From NCBI RefSeq assembly GCF_002197665.1, contig NZ_NBBJ01000004.1, forward strand, positions 1-64,000: a stretch of 64,000 nucleotides of DNA, given 5' to 3'. The translations under genes were made by a program, and so were the position numbers. Shown here piece after piece: positions 1 through 7,753 of the stretch. The stretch's first letter is position 1; each line of letters starts with the position of its first letter. The DNA is from Sphingomonas mucosissima. Its GTDB lineage: Bacteria; Pseudomonadota; Alphaproteobacteria; Sphingomonadales; Sphingomonadaceae. The notes below the pieces were generated by a model that was given only the letters and a program-made list of their open reading frames with translations, was not told where the DNA came from and ran no database searches.

Positions 1-282
1 CCCGCGGTTCGCGCCACCGCCCACCAGGCTGCCGATCCCCGCCTGCAACGCGCTCGCCGCAATCTCCCCCATCGCCGCCAGCGCCACGCTCTTCAGGTCC
101 TCAAACCCCAGCTTGCCGCTGCGCACCGCGCGCGCCAGCGTCGTCTCGATCGCCCGCCCCGCGCGGTCCGCCCCCGCCGTCAGCGGCCCCTCCAGCGCCC
201 CGCGCATGTCTGCCACGTCGCGCGCAAAGCCGGCGGCATCGGCACGCACGCCGATCACCATCCGCTCCCAATCCTCATCCAT
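1..282 (-). CDS. phage/GTA tail tape measure protein (gp11-like), 3' end off window
   Basis: The first 94 residues are present; the gene runs off the window. It starts MDEDWERMVIGVRADAAGFA and continues with alternating Ala/Arg helix and a stretch KLGFEDLKSVALAAMGEIAA, followed by the Gly-rich start of a hydrophobic segment. This matches the short lambda-type tape measure proteins of GTAs, which set tail length inside the tail tube. The ATG at 282 overlaps the end of the preceding chaperone gene (stop 275-277), so the two are translationally coupled. GTA tape measures are short compared with those of siphophages, but the length cannot be judged here. Confidence 0.75.
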   Translation of the reverse strand, partial: MDEDWERMVIGVRADAAGFARDVADMRGALEGPLTAGADRAGRAIETTLARAVRSGKLGFEDLKSVALAAMGEIAASALQAGIGSLVGGGANRG

Positions 283-478
283 CCGGAAATGCCCTTTTCA
301 GCTTGGCGATGGTCGCTGCATCGGGCGGGGCGCCGCCGCCCGCGCTGCCGTCGCCCGTCAGCACCCGCACCAGCGCCGCCAGTTCCGCCGGTGTCGCTTG
401 CCAGAAGACCTCGGGCGCCCAGCCGAACGCCACGCCCGCCAGCCCCGCCAGCCGCCCGGCCGCCTCGACGAAGCTCAC
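275..478 (-). CDS. phage tail assembly chaperone (GTA gp10.1-like)
   Basis: A 67-residue protein starting VSFVEAAGRLAGLAGVAFGW and containing PEVFWQATPAELAALVRVL. This is the short tail assembly chaperone found just before the tape measure in GTA clusters. It starts with GTG inside a GTGA overlap with gp10 (start 478, upstream stop 475-477) and its stop overlaps the tape-measure start. It is probably a cytoplasmic assembly factor rather than a virion part. The assignment rests on position, size and the W-rich N-terminal pattern. Confidence 0.7.
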   Translation of the reverse strand: MSFVEAAGRLAGLAGVAFGWAPEVFWQATPAELAALVRVLTGDGSAGGGAPPDAATIAKLKRAFPDG

Positions 479-789
479 CGCCCCGCCACGATCTGCCCGA
501 TCAACACCTTGAGCGCTGGCACCACCGCGGTCAGCCCCTGCGCCGCCACCGCCTCGCCCAGCGCCTCGCGCGTCAGCCCGGCCGGACGATCGCGCAGGCA
601 GTGCCAGAACAGCGCCACCATCTCGACCAGCGCCAGCCGCCCCTCCGCGGCGCGCTCCACCAGCGCGAACAGCGGCCCCAGTTCGCCCTCCGCCGCCACC
701 AGCGCCGCAAAGCTCGGGCGCAGCACCAGCATCTCGCCCGAAACGCGCACCGCCGCCTCGCCCCTCACGGGATTGGCCACCCCGCTCAT
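475..789 (-). CDS. gene transfer agent family protein (GTA gp10-like)
   Basis: A 104-residue all-helical protein starting MSGVANPVRGEAAVRVSGEM, with RPSFAALVAAEGELGPLFALVERAA and a later WHCLRD motif. This pattern is characteristic of the GTA gp10 family, located between the tail tube and the tape measure and thought to act in tail assembly. It starts in an ATGA overlap with the tail-tube gene (start 789, stop of the tail tube 786-788). The length is normal for the family. Confidence 0.75.
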   Translation of the reverse strand: MSGVANPVRGEAAVRVSGEMLVLRPSFAALVAAEGELGPLFALVERAAEGRLALVEMVALFWHCLRDRPAGLTREALGEAVAAQGLTAVVPALKVLIGQIVAGR

Positions 790-1193
790 GCCGCCACCAC
801 CGCGCCGGAGCTTTCGAGGCTGACGGTGTAGCTGCGCTCGCCATTGAAATCCCCGGCATAGTCCAGCCGCGTCACCAGGAAGCGCCCGGTCAGCGTATCG
901 CCGCTTTCGAAGCTCAGCCGGTAATCGTCGATCACCCCCGCCAGCGCATTGGTCTTCACCCGCGTCTCCGCCGCCGATCCGGTGAACACCCCCGCCGCCG
1001 ACACGCTGACGCTGCGCACGCCGGCGCCGGACAGCAACTCGCGCCACCCGCCCGATCCCTTGTGCGTCACCACCACCGCCTCGCCGTTGATGCTCAGCTG
1101 CGTCGTGCGCATCCCTGCCACCGTCGCGAACGCCGGCACCGCCGCGCCATCGCCGACCTTCAGCAGAAACGCCGATCCCTTCTCCACCGCCAT
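786..1193 (-). CDS. phage major tail (tube) protein, TP901-1 type
   Basis: A 135-residue protein starting MAVEKGSAFLLKVGDGAAVP, with TTQLSINGEAVVVTHKGSGGWRELL in pieces along the first half and a conserved end DYAGDFNGERSYTVSLESSG. These are the signatures of TP901-1/GTA gp9 tail-tube proteins, which stack as hexamers to form the tail lumen. The gene begins one base after the stop of the DUF3168 gene and ends in an ATGA overlap with gp10, so it sits in a tight operon. Confidence 0.85.
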   Translation of the reverse strand: MAVEKGSAFLLKVGDGAAVPAFATVAGMRTTQLSINGEAVVVTHKGSGGWRELLSGAGVRSVSVSAAGVFTGSAAETRVKTNALAGVIDDYRLSFESGDTLTGRFLVTRLDYAGDFNGERSYTVSLESSGAVVAA

Positions 1194-1194
1194 C

Positions 1195-1602
1195 TCACCT
1201 CTCCCGATAGATTGTCACCGCGAACTCGCTCGTCGCGGTCCAGCGATCCCCGCCGCCGCTTTTCACGATGCGCGCGCGCACCAGCCGCAGCGCCACCACG
1301 CGCCATCCCGCACCGATCTCGCCCGACAGCGCCGCCACCGCTTCCTCGGCCTGCGCCGCGAGCACGCGCAGCCGCACCGGCCGCTCGCCCGCATCGTGCA
1401 GCACGATCCGCACCCGCCCCTCGCGCCCGTCGATCCCCACCCCGCCCCACCGTGCGAGCACCGCATCCTCGACCACCGCATAAGGCAGCGCCGCGCGCAC
1501 CGGCGGCGCATCGAACGTCGTCAGCACGTCGCGGACCGCCGCCACCAGCGCCGCCTGCAACGCTCCTCCTGGATCAGCGCCGCTCATCGCCTCCTCGATC
1601 AT
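1195..1602 (-). CDS. DUF3168 tail terminator / tail completion protein (GTA gp8-like)
   Basis: A 135-residue protein beginning MIEEAMSGADPGGALQAALV. It has the DUF3168 pattern: an N-terminal helix, FDAPPVRAALPYAVVEDAV, then a beta-rich core with RVRIVLHDAGERPVRLRVLA and a final sheet ending FAVTIYRER. In GTAs this protein closes the head-proximal end of the tail tube. The chosen start at 1602 lies in an ATGA overlap with the upstream head-tail connector; a longer reading frame upstream is less likely for that reason. Confidence 0.8.
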   Translation of the reverse strand: MIEEAMSGADPGGALQAALVAAVRDVLTTFDAPPVRAALPYAVVEDAVLARWGGVGIDGREGRVRIVLHDAGERPVRLRVLAAQAEEAVAALSGEIGAGWRVVALRLVRARIVKSGGGDRWTATSEFAVTIYRER

Positions 1603-2156
1603 CGCCGCGCCTCCGCCATCAGCCGCATGCGCCGATACGGCCGCCACAGCGCCGCCACCGCTGCCGGCGGCGCGCGCCCGACATCACGATCGTTGAACAG
1701 ATGCGCGATCAGCATCGCCACGCCCTGCGCGATCGGCGGCGGCAGCCCATCCCAGTCCGCCGCCAGCCCGGCGGTGTAGCTCACCGCCACGCGCCCCGCC
1801 GCGCCCGGCGCGATCACGCGCACCCAGCCGCGCGCATCGCCGTCGACATCCACCGCATAGGCATCCGCCGGCAGCACGAACGGCGCGCCCTCTGCCGGCA
1901 GCCCCGTCACCCCGTTGATCGCCGCAACCGGCACGGCCGCCAGCAGCTGCCACGCGCCGCCTGCGGTGGCGGGCAGCACATCCTCCACCGTTCGCGCCAC
2001 CAGCAACGTGCCGGTAAACGCCTCCGCCAGCGCGATCGCGGTGGCGGCGAGCCGCGCCAGCAGCGCCTGCTCCGCCTCCCCCTCCAGCCGCAGATACGCG
2101 CGCGCCTCCCCCACCGCCGCGGCAACCGCGGCGGGCGACACCCCCGAAACCGTCAT
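1599..2156 (-). CDS. head-tail connector protein (GTA gp6-like)
   Basis: A 185-residue protein starting MTVSGVSPAAVAAAVGEARA. It has a helical N-terminal half, then the beta segments GVTGLPAEGAPFVLPADAYAV and RVAVSYTAGLAADWDGLPPP, and a C-terminal helix PIAQGVAMLIAHLFNDRD. The SYTAG...P.IAQG...L..H pattern is typical of phiE125 gp8/HK97 gp6-like adaptors, which bind the portal. Usually a separate head-closure gene (gp7) follows. Here the next gene is already DUF3168, reached by an ATGA overlap. The gap to the capsid gene upstream is 61 bp. Confidence 0.75.
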   Translation of the reverse strand: MTVSGVSPAAVAAAVGEARAYLRLEGEAEQALLARLAATAIALAEAFTGTLLVARTVEDVLPATAGGAWQLLAAVPVAAINGVTGLPAEGAPFVLPADAYAVDVDGDARGWVRVIAPGAAGRVAVSYTAGLAADWDGLPPPIAQGVAMLIAHLFNDRDVGRAPPAAVAALWRPYRRMRLMAEARR

Positions 2157-2217
2157 GATCCTCTCCCCTCAGCGCAACCGATGCCCCTCCCGCGCGAACG
2201 GGAGGGGCGGAGAAGGA

Positions 2218-3222
2218 TCACGACACGGCGAACTTCATCACCTTGATCGCCTCGCTGTTGGAAACGCAGCCGCCGATCCGCTTGGTGGCGTAGAAGCTGA
2301 CAAACGGCTTGTTGGTGTAGGGATCGCGCAAAATCGCCGTCTCATTGCGCTCCGCAATCAGGTACCCTGCCTTAAAGTTGCCGAACGCCACCGCCAGCGT
2401 GTTGGCCGCGATATCGGGCATGTCCTCCGCCTCGATCACGGGATAGCCGAGCAAGGTCGCCGGCTGCCCCGCCGCGAGGCTCGGCTGCCACACGAACGCG
2501 CCATCGCTGGTCTTGAACTTGCGGATGCGTGCCAGCGTGCTCGCGTTCATCACGAACACCGCGCCCTGCCGGTATGGCGCGCGCAGCGACTGGACCAGGT
2601 CGATCAGCCGCTCCTGCGGATTGCTGCCGAACTCACCCGCCGCACCCGACAGGATGTGCTGCAACGTGCCGAACGGCCGCGCGGCATCGCCGGTGGCGGC
2701 CGTCGGCTGCTGCAGAAAGCCCTTGGGCCGGTTGATGCCATTGCCGTTCACGAACGCCGCGCCTTCCGCCTTGGCGAACTCCGCCGCGATCTCGCCCGCC
2801 AGCCATTCCTCGACGTCGAAATTGGCATCATCCAGCATCGCCTGCGTGGCGGACGGATTGGCGAAGAGTTCGCCCATCGGCGGCGCGATCTCCACCAGGG
2901 TCGGCGTGCCCGTCTCGGCCCGCCCGCCCGTTTCCGCGGCCCAGCCCGATGGCGTGCCGTTCGTCGTCACCAGCTTGCGATAGCCCGCGCTCCCCACCTT
3001 CACGACATTGGCGACGCTGCGGATCGGCGACGCCGCCTTCAGCGTCGCATCGATCACCGCGTCGATTTCCCTCGGCATGGCATAGCCGCCCGCATCCCCC
3101 GTGACCCCGGAAAACGCCTTCATCTCGAGCACCGCGCCGCTGCGCACGAAGGCGCCGAACGCCGCGTCACCCACCGTTGCCGCGCCCTCGAGCACCGGCC
3201 GTGCCACCATCATATCGCCCAT
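2218..3222 (-). CDS. HK97-fold phage major capsid protein (GTA gp5-like)
   Basis: A 334-residue protein starting MGDMMVARPVLEGAATVGDA. Conserved blocks are EMKAFSGVTGDAGGYAMPRE (near the expected protease cut site at the scaffold-domain end), SPIRSVANVVKVGS, AEFAKAEGAAFVNGNG followed by RPKGFL, and YLIAERNETAILRDPYTNKP near the C-terminus. These are the usual signatures of GTA/HK97 capsids. The start at 3222 has a good Shine-Dalgarno (GGGAGAAG) six bases upstream; an in-frame start 20 codons earlier has none. The short N-terminal delta region is typical of GTA capsids. Confidence 0.9.
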   Translation of the reverse strand: MGDMMVARPVLEGAATVGDAAFGAFVRSGAVLEMKAFSGVTGDAGGYAMPREIDAVIDATLKAASPIRSVANVVKVGSAGYRKLVTTNGTPSGWAAETGGRAETGTPTLVEIAPPMGELFANPSATQAMLDDANFDVEEWLAGEIAAEFAKAEGAAFVNGNGINRPKGFLQQPTAATGDAARPFGTLQHILSGAAGEFGSNPQERLIDLVQSLRAPYRQGAVFVMNASTLARIRKFKTSDGAFVWQPSLAAGQPATLLGYPVIEAEDMPDIAANTLAVAFGNFKAGYLIAERNETAILRDPYTNKPFVSFYATKRIGGCVSNSEAIKVMKFAVS

Positions 3223-3294
3223 GTTCTTCTCCCACGCAAAAACCGTCCCCGGCCGCCTCGGCCGGAGAGCTGCACCCACCACGGGCGCACTTGT

Positions 3295-3669
3295 TCAAAT
3301 CTCGATCACGGTCTCCACCCGCGCCGCCGCCTGCATCGGCACCGTGACCAGGCTCACTTCGGCAAGGCTGGCACGCAGCACCTCGCGCCACGCCCCCTGC
3401 CGCGCGGCAATCGCGCGATAGCCGACCGACAGCCCCCGGAGCGCCCCGCTTCGCACCAGCTGCGCCGCCGCCGGATCACTGACGCACGCCTCGATCCACA
3501 GCCCGCGCGCATCCTCGCCGATCGCCCAGATCTCCCCCACCGCTTCCCCACGATGCTGCATCAGCAGCGGCACCGGCACGGCATCGGCAAAGACACCGGC
3601 GCGAATCACGTCGCCCGCCCGGTCCACCCGGTCGAACACCGCGGCATAGCCTTGAATACGCAGGCTCAT
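3295..3669 (-). CDS. HK97 family prohead protease (S78, GTA gp4-like)
   Basis: A 124-residue serine protease, short as in other GTAs. It starts MSLRIQGYAAVFDRVDRAGD and carries the family's catalytic pair: His39 in LLMQHRGEAVG and Ser81 in GALRGLSVGYRA, followed by the conserved EVSLVTVPM strand. It would cut the capsid N-terminal scaffold domain during head maturation. The ATG at 3669 overlaps the stop of the preceding small gene (ATGA). Seventy-two bases separate it from the capsid gene. Confidence 0.85.
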   Translation of the reverse strand: MSLRIQGYAAVFDRVDRAGDVIRAGVFADAVPVPLLMQHRGEAVGEIWAIGEDARGLWIEACVSDPAAAQLVRSGALRGLSVGYRAIAARQGAWREVLRASLAEVSLVTVPMQAAARVETVIEI

Positions 3670-3974
3670 TTCACCCATTCCCCAAACCCCAGCTTCACCG
3701 CCAGCACCGCGAGGAACAGCGCCGCCACCCAGCCCGAAAACGCCTTCCACGCGCTACGCTTCGCATCGCGCCACGCGGTCAGCAGCTCGCGCAGTTCGGC
3801 AAGGTCGCGCCCCGCCGCATCATCGGCCAGCCCCAACCGCGTCATCGCGCGCGTCGCGCCCAGCTCGCCCGCCTCCTCGGCGATCGCGCGCAGCGTCGCC
3901 ATGTCCGCACCGCCCGCGCTCCCCTGCGCGAGCAGCTGCGCCAAAACTCTTCCCGTCCCAGAAGAACTGGTCAT
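3666..3974 (-). CDS. small membrane-spanning GTA protein (gp3.5 position, DUF6127-like)
   Basis: A 102-residue protein starting MTSSSGTGRVLAQLLAQGSA. The helical body contains TLRAIAEEAGELGATRAMTRLGL and DLAELRELLTAWRDAKRSAW, and a single C-terminal membrane segment, WVAALFLAVLAVKLGF, is followed by EWVK. It sits between portal and protease, exactly where GTAs carry a small uncharacterised gene. Both ends are ATGA overlaps (start with the portal stop at 3971, stop with the protease start at 3669). The DUF6127 assignment is from memory of position and sequence style. Function unknown. Confidence 0.7.
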   Translation of the reverse strand: MTSSSGTGRVLAQLLAQGSAGGADMATLRAIAEEAGELGATRAMTRLGLADDAAGRDLAELRELLTAWRDAKRSAWKAFSGWVAALFLAVLAVKLGFGEWVK

Positions 3975-5074
3975 TGCGCCCACCCCACCATCTGCCGCTT
4001 CTCGTCGGCGGAAATGAAATCGGCTGCGGACACCATCGCCCACAGCCGCTCGCGATCCTCGACCAATGCGGGCACGCGATCGGGATCGATCTCGATCCGC
4101 GCGCCGGGAAACTGGTCGCGCAGCCCCGCCGCCAGCGCGCCGAACACCGCATCGGCCAGCGGCAGCACGGTCAGCCGCCACAGCGCGCGGTTCGCCTCGC
4201 GATAATTGGCGTAGGTCGCGTCCCCCGGCAGCCCGAGCAGCATCGGCGGCACGCCAAAGGCCAGCGCGATCTCGCGCGCCGCCGCCGATTTCAGCCCAAC
4301 GAAATCCATGTCAGCCGGCGACAGGCTCAGCGCCTGCCATTTGAGCCCGCCCTCCAGCAGCATCGGCCGCCCGGCATTGCCCGCGCCGGCGAACCCCGCC
4401 TCCATCTCCTCGCGCAACCGCCCGAACTGTTCCGCTGACAGCGCGGAGCCATCTCCCGGATCATAGACGAGCGCGCCAGACGGCCGCGCCGCATTGTCCA
4501 GCAGCGCCTTGTTCCACTTGCCCGCCGCATTGTGCACCGCGATCGCCGCCGACGCTGCCCCCAGGCACCCCAGCCCGTAATGATCGTCGAGTGGGTGAAA
4601 GCCGCGCACATGGATCACCGCATCGGGCGCGATCTCGCTCGATCGCGCACCCACGGTGTAGCGATACCCCGCCGGCCACCCCCCGGCATCCAGCACCACG
4701 CCGACCCGCTCGGGCCGCAGCGGATACAGCTCCGCCACCTTGCCATGCTCATCGCGCAGCACCTGGATGAAAGCGTTGCCGTGCAGCAGCACCTGCGCCG
4801 CGACCACCTCCGCCAGCCGCCCGCCCCCGGCCCGCGCCGTCACCAACGCCAGCAGCGCGGGATCGCTCGCATCGAGCGGCGCCGACCCTACCGCCTCCGC
4901 CACCAGCCGCACCGCCCGCTGCGCCACCGCATTGCCGAGATAGCCGGCGCGCACCTGCGCGTCATAGCCCGCCGGCCACTCGCCCTGCGCCACCCCCGGC
5001 CCCCACCGCGCCCCCGATTGCGAAAGCGCCGGACGCGACCCCTCGCGCCCGGCCTTCAAGCCGAACCATTTCAT
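3971..5074 (-). CDS. HK97-type phage portal protein (GTA gp3-like)
   Basis: A 367-residue portal starting MKWFGLKAGREGSRPALSQS. Conserved blocks include YLGNAVAQRAVRLVAEAVGS, LLHGNAFIQVLRDEHGKVAELYPLRPERV in two parts, VIHVRGFHPLDDHYGLGCL, AREIALAFGVPPMLLGLPGD and the motif YANYREANRALWRLTVLPL, all standard for phage portals of this family. The start at 5074 has GGGAGAGG upstream, so the 51 extra upstream codons in the open frame are rejected. The portal makes the dodecameric DNA channel at one capsid vertex. An intergenic repeat tract, rather than a tight junction, separates it from terminase. Confidence 0.88.
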   Translation of the reverse strand: MKWFGLKAGREGSRPALSQSGARWGPGVAQGEWPAGYDAQVRAGYLGNAVAQRAVRLVAEAVGSAPLDASDPALLALVTARAGGGRLAEVVAAQVLLHGNAFIQVLRDEHGKVAELYPLRPERVGVVLDAGGWPAGYRYTVGARSSEIAPDAVIHVRGFHPLDDHYGLGCLGAASAAIAVHNAAGKWNKALLDNAARPSGALVYDPGDGSALSAEQFGRLREEMEAGFAGAGNAGRPMLLEGGLKWQALSLSPADMDFVGLKSAAAREIALAFGVPPMLLGLPGDATYANYREANRALWRLTVLPLADAVFGALAAGLRDQFPGARIEIDPDRVPALVEDRERLWAMVSAADFISADEKRQMVGWAQ

Positions 5075-5136
5075 GATCACCTCTCCCGAAAAAGCGCGCC
5101 GTCGCCGAGCAAAGCCGCCAAACGCCTCACCCTCAT

Positions 5137-5231
5137 CGTCACCCCGGCCCCGTGCGGGGTCCAGCGTCCCGCAAACTCTTAGACCGGCAAATGCGCGGCC
5201 AAGTGGATGCCGGGACAAGCCCGGCATGACG
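5137..5231. repeat. dispersed palindromic (REP/BIME-like) repeat, copy 1
   Basis: About 95 bp. The left arm begins CGTCACCCCGGCCCCGTGC and the right arm ends CCGGGACAAGCCCGGCATGACG, so the two ends are imperfect reverse complements that could form a long hairpin. The same element recurs at 5263, 23146, 36493, 56357 and 60388. Confidence 0.8.
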
Positions 5232-5262
5232 AAGCCGCCAACCAGCCAGCCCCACCCACCAC

Positions 5263-5359
5263 CGTCACCCCGGCCCTGTGCCGGGGTCCACCGTGCTGCG
5301 AACTCTCAGGCCGGCGAGCAGGCGGCATCCTGGGTGCCCGAGCCAGCCCGGCCGGACGA
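5263..5359. repeat. dispersed palindromic repeat, copy 2 (degenerate right arm)
   Basis: The left arm CGTCACCCCGGCCCTGTGCC is close to copy 1, about 30 bp downstream of it. The right arm is degenerate (GTGCCCGAGCCAGCCCGG). Confidence 0.65.
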
Positions 5360-5388
5360 AAAGCAAGCCGCCAAACACCGCCACAACA

Positions 5389-5414
5389 GTCATCCCGGCC
5401 TCGCGCCCGAATCC
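5389..5414. repeat. fragment of the dispersed palindromic repeat
   Basis: Only the left arm is visible (GTCATCCCGGCCTCGCGCCC), with no matching right arm. It is probably a truncated third copy. Confidence 0.45.
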
Positions 5415-5492
5415 GACCCACCGCGAGCGCTGCCGCTAACCGATCAAGCGCACCATCCGCCGCACACCAGCGGCAAACGCCACCGCCCCGAT

Positions 5493-6794
5493 TCACAAAG
5501 CCCGCACCGCCGCCACCGTGCGCCGCCCCAGCATCAGTTCGCTAAGTGCCCACACCAGCGCATCCGCGCGGTCCGGCGAACGCCCCGGTCCCTCATAACC
5601 GCCTCCGACCACCAACCCGCACAGCTCGTCCTCCAGCATCGGAAACACGCCCGCATGCCGCACGCGCCCCGCCTCATAGAGCGCCGCCACCGGCTCCGCC
5701 CGCGCCACCTTGCCGCGGCTGGCATGCACCAGCCGCACCGGCAGCCCCGTGTCGGCGGCATGCAGCACCGATCGCACCATCTCCCCGCCCTGGTTCGCCT
5801 CCGCGACCACCCGGTCGGCGCCATGCCGCGCGGCGCACCCCGCCACCGCGCGTGCCCAGCCCTCCGGCGTCGCGCCGGTCACGCTGGCATCCTCGATCAC
5901 ATGCCCGCTGCCCGCCGCATCCAGCCCCGCCGCGACGATCCCGCACGCGTCGCCGCCCACGCCCGTCGGCGGATCGACCCCCACGACGACGCGCACCAGC
6001 ACCGGCGCCGCCGCGATCCGGCACGCCTCGATCGCCGCGCGCGTCCACAAGGCGCCCGCAACCGTCTCGATCAGCTCGCCGTCGAGCTCCTGCCGGCCGA
6101 GCGCCGTCCCGCCATAGCTCTCGTTCATCGTCTCAACGAACGCCGCCGGCAGGTGAACATTGTCCCCCGTCCGCCCGGTCGTCTGCGCCAGCCCCGGCAG
6201 CGCCATCACCCGCCGCATCAGCGCAGTGGATCGCGGCGTCGTGGTCACCATCACCTGCGGCTGCTTTCCTAGCCGCATCGTCATCATCAGATTGTCCCAC
6301 GCCGCCTCGCCGCGCCGCCATTTGGCCAGTTCGTCGCACCACGCCGCATGATGTTCCGGCCCACGCAGCCCCTCGGGCGAATCAGCCGAATAAACGGTCG
6401 CGATCGCCCCGCCGGGCCAGCGCACCTCCCCCTTGCTCGCCGCCCAGGCCGGCCGCGCATCGAGCCGCGCCGTCGCGAGGACGCCGCTCGGCCCCTCCAC
6501 CATCACCCGCCGCGCCTCGTCCGCCGTCGCCCCGACCAGCGCGATCCGCGCCTCGGGCACCCGCCGCGCGACACCATTGACCCACTCCGCCCCCGCCCGC
6601 GTCTTGCCAAAGCCGCGCCCCGCACGGACCAGCCACACGCCCCAATCCGCCTCCGGCCAATATTGCCCCGTATGTGCAAGGGCATGCCACCGCCCCGCCA
6701 TCTCCACCTTCATCGGCACCGACAGCTTGGCGATCGCCCGATCGCGCTCGTCAGGCGGCAGCAGCGCCAGCTCCAGCAAGAGATCGCGGCTCAC
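5493..6794 (-). CDS. phage/GTA terminase large subunit (gp2-like DNA packaging ATPase-nuclease)
   Basis: A 433-residue terminase. The N-terminal ATPase has Walker A RAGRGFGKT (residues 57-65) and Walker B HHAAWCDEL (about 148-156), followed by the coupling motif VMVTTTPRST (181-190). The C-terminal RNase H-fold nuclease begins RVVVGVDPPTG, with a metal-binding Asp at about 274, and ends with ADALVWALSELML. It would cut and pump DNA into GTA heads. The ATG at 6794 overlaps the stop of the preceding gene (ATGA). Length is normal for GTA gp2. Confidence 0.92.
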   Translation of the reverse strand: MSRDLLLELALLPPDERDRAIAKLSVPMKVEMAGRWHALAHTGQYWPEADWGVWLVRAGRGFGKTRAGAEWVNGVARRVPEARIALVGATADEARRVMVEGPSGVLATARLDARPAWAASKGEVRWPGGAIATVYSADSPEGLRGPEHHAAWCDELAKWRRGEAAWDNLMMTMRLGKQPQVMVTTTPRSTALMRRVMALPGLAQTTGRTGDNVHLPAAFVETMNESYGGTALGRQELDGELIETVAGALWTRAAIEACRIAAAPVLVRVVVGVDPPTGVGGDACGIVAAGLDAAGSGHVIEDASVTGATPEGWARAVAGCAARHGADRVVAEANQGGEMVRSVLHAADTGLPVRLVHASRGKVARAEPVAALYEAGRVRHAGVFPMLEDELCGLVVGGGYEGPGRSPDRADALVWALSELMLGRRTVAAVRAL

Positions 6795-7753
6795 GACCGC
6801 TTGTCCCGCCGCGCCAGCCCATCCAGCGCGCGCTTCAGCGCCGCGTCGGTCTCCGCCTCGGTCGGCATCTTGATCGGCAGCGCGTCTCCCCTGCGCCCGC
6901 CACTGGACGCGCGATGCCGCTGCAACATGCCCACCGCCAGTTGCAGGTCGCCATTGCTGATGCTGCCGCCTGCCGCCCCGCCCGCAACACCGTCGACCTT
7001 GCCCAGCGCATAGACCAGCAGCGCATTCTCCAGCCGGTCGTATCCGATCGCGAGCGCCTCATCCCAGGCCGCGGCAAAGGCAGCGTCCACGCTACGCCAG
7101 CGATGCACCGTCGCCACCGTCCGCCCGGCCGACGCCGCCGCCAGCGCCACGTTGCACGTTTCCGCCAGCACCTTGGCAAAGCGCAGCTGGCGCAGCCGCG
7201 TGCTGTGCCCCGCAATAAGCTCGACTCCCCGAACGCCATGGCGCGGCGCCGCAGACTTTGCGTCATCCAGCGCCCGGTCGGCGTCGCCGTCACCCCCCGT
7301 CACAACCCGCCCGGCCGCACCCGGCCCATGTTTGTCACGCTGCCCCGCCGTCACCCGGGTAGAGCGGCGGGGCTGCCGCATGGCAGCACCCGTGGCGCAC
7401 GCGCGCCCAACCGTCCCGGCGCGCAGCGGCGGAGCCGCACCCACCAGCGCACCAAGCTCGCTCTCCTGGCTCGGCACCGATCTAGCGCCATCCAACGCCC
7501 GCTCCGCCTTGCGCTTGCCCGCCGCCGTGTCGATCATCGCCGTCCGCTCAGCGGCGGATGCCGCCGCATGCGCGTCGCATGGTTCCGCCTGCACCTTGGC
7601 AGAGCGACGGCGATGCCGCGCGGCATCACCCATGCCGCTCAATGTTCCGCGCACCCAAGCCGGGCGATGCGTCCAAGCCCACAGCGCCTGGCTCGCGACC
7701 TTCAACCGGCACACGTCCGCCGTCCGCAACCGCAAGCGCCGCGCCGCCCCCAT
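6791..7753 (-). CDS. small-terminase-like GTA gp1 protein, with a degenerate repeat-rich N-terminus
   Basis: The last 130 or so residues hold the recognisable domain: [20 protein letters not shown], then [20 protein letters not shown] and [19 protein letters not shown], ending with [14 protein letters not shown]. This is the helix-turn-helix small-terminase-like gp1 of sphingomonad GTAs, upstream of and overlapping large terminase. The upstream 190 residues look odd: they contain decayed copies of the same blocks ([20 protein letters not shown] and RALDGARS...ELGALVG, compare RALDDAKS...GVELIAG). The true start is therefore uncertain. An internal start near 7300 would give only the core domain. 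The frame starting at 7753 is listed as the maximum extent. Confidence 0.5.
   Translation of the reverse strand: MGAARRLRLRTADVCRLKVASQALWAWTHRPAWVRGTLSGMGDAARHRRRSAKVQAEPCDAHAAASAAERTAMIDTAAGKRKAERALDGARSVPSQESELGALVGAAPPLRAGTVGRACATGAAMRQPRRSTRVTAGQRDKHGPGAAGRVVTGGDGDADRALDDAKSAAPRHGVRGVELIAGHSTRLRQLRFAKVLAETCNVALAAASAGRTVATVHRWRSVDAAFAAAWDEALAIGYDRLENALLVYALGKVDGVAGGAAGGSISNGDLQLAVGMLQRHRASSGGRRGDALPIKMPTEAETDAALKRALDGLARRDKRS

Larger units (their letters stand above)
5075..5492. other. 418-bp non-coding tract between portal and large terminase
   Basis: This is the only long gap in the otherwise tightly packed GTA cluster. It holds two near-complete copies and one fragment of the dispersed palindromic repeat described separately. 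I see no convincing gene here; the open frames are shadows made of the repeat arms. Confidence 0.7.

Noticed and set aside
113..859. Plus-strand frames opposite the GTA tail genes (for example 113-823 and 289-831)
   Set aside because: They are Arg/Ala/Pro-rich shadows of the minus-strand tail genes; no motifs or ribosome-binding sites.
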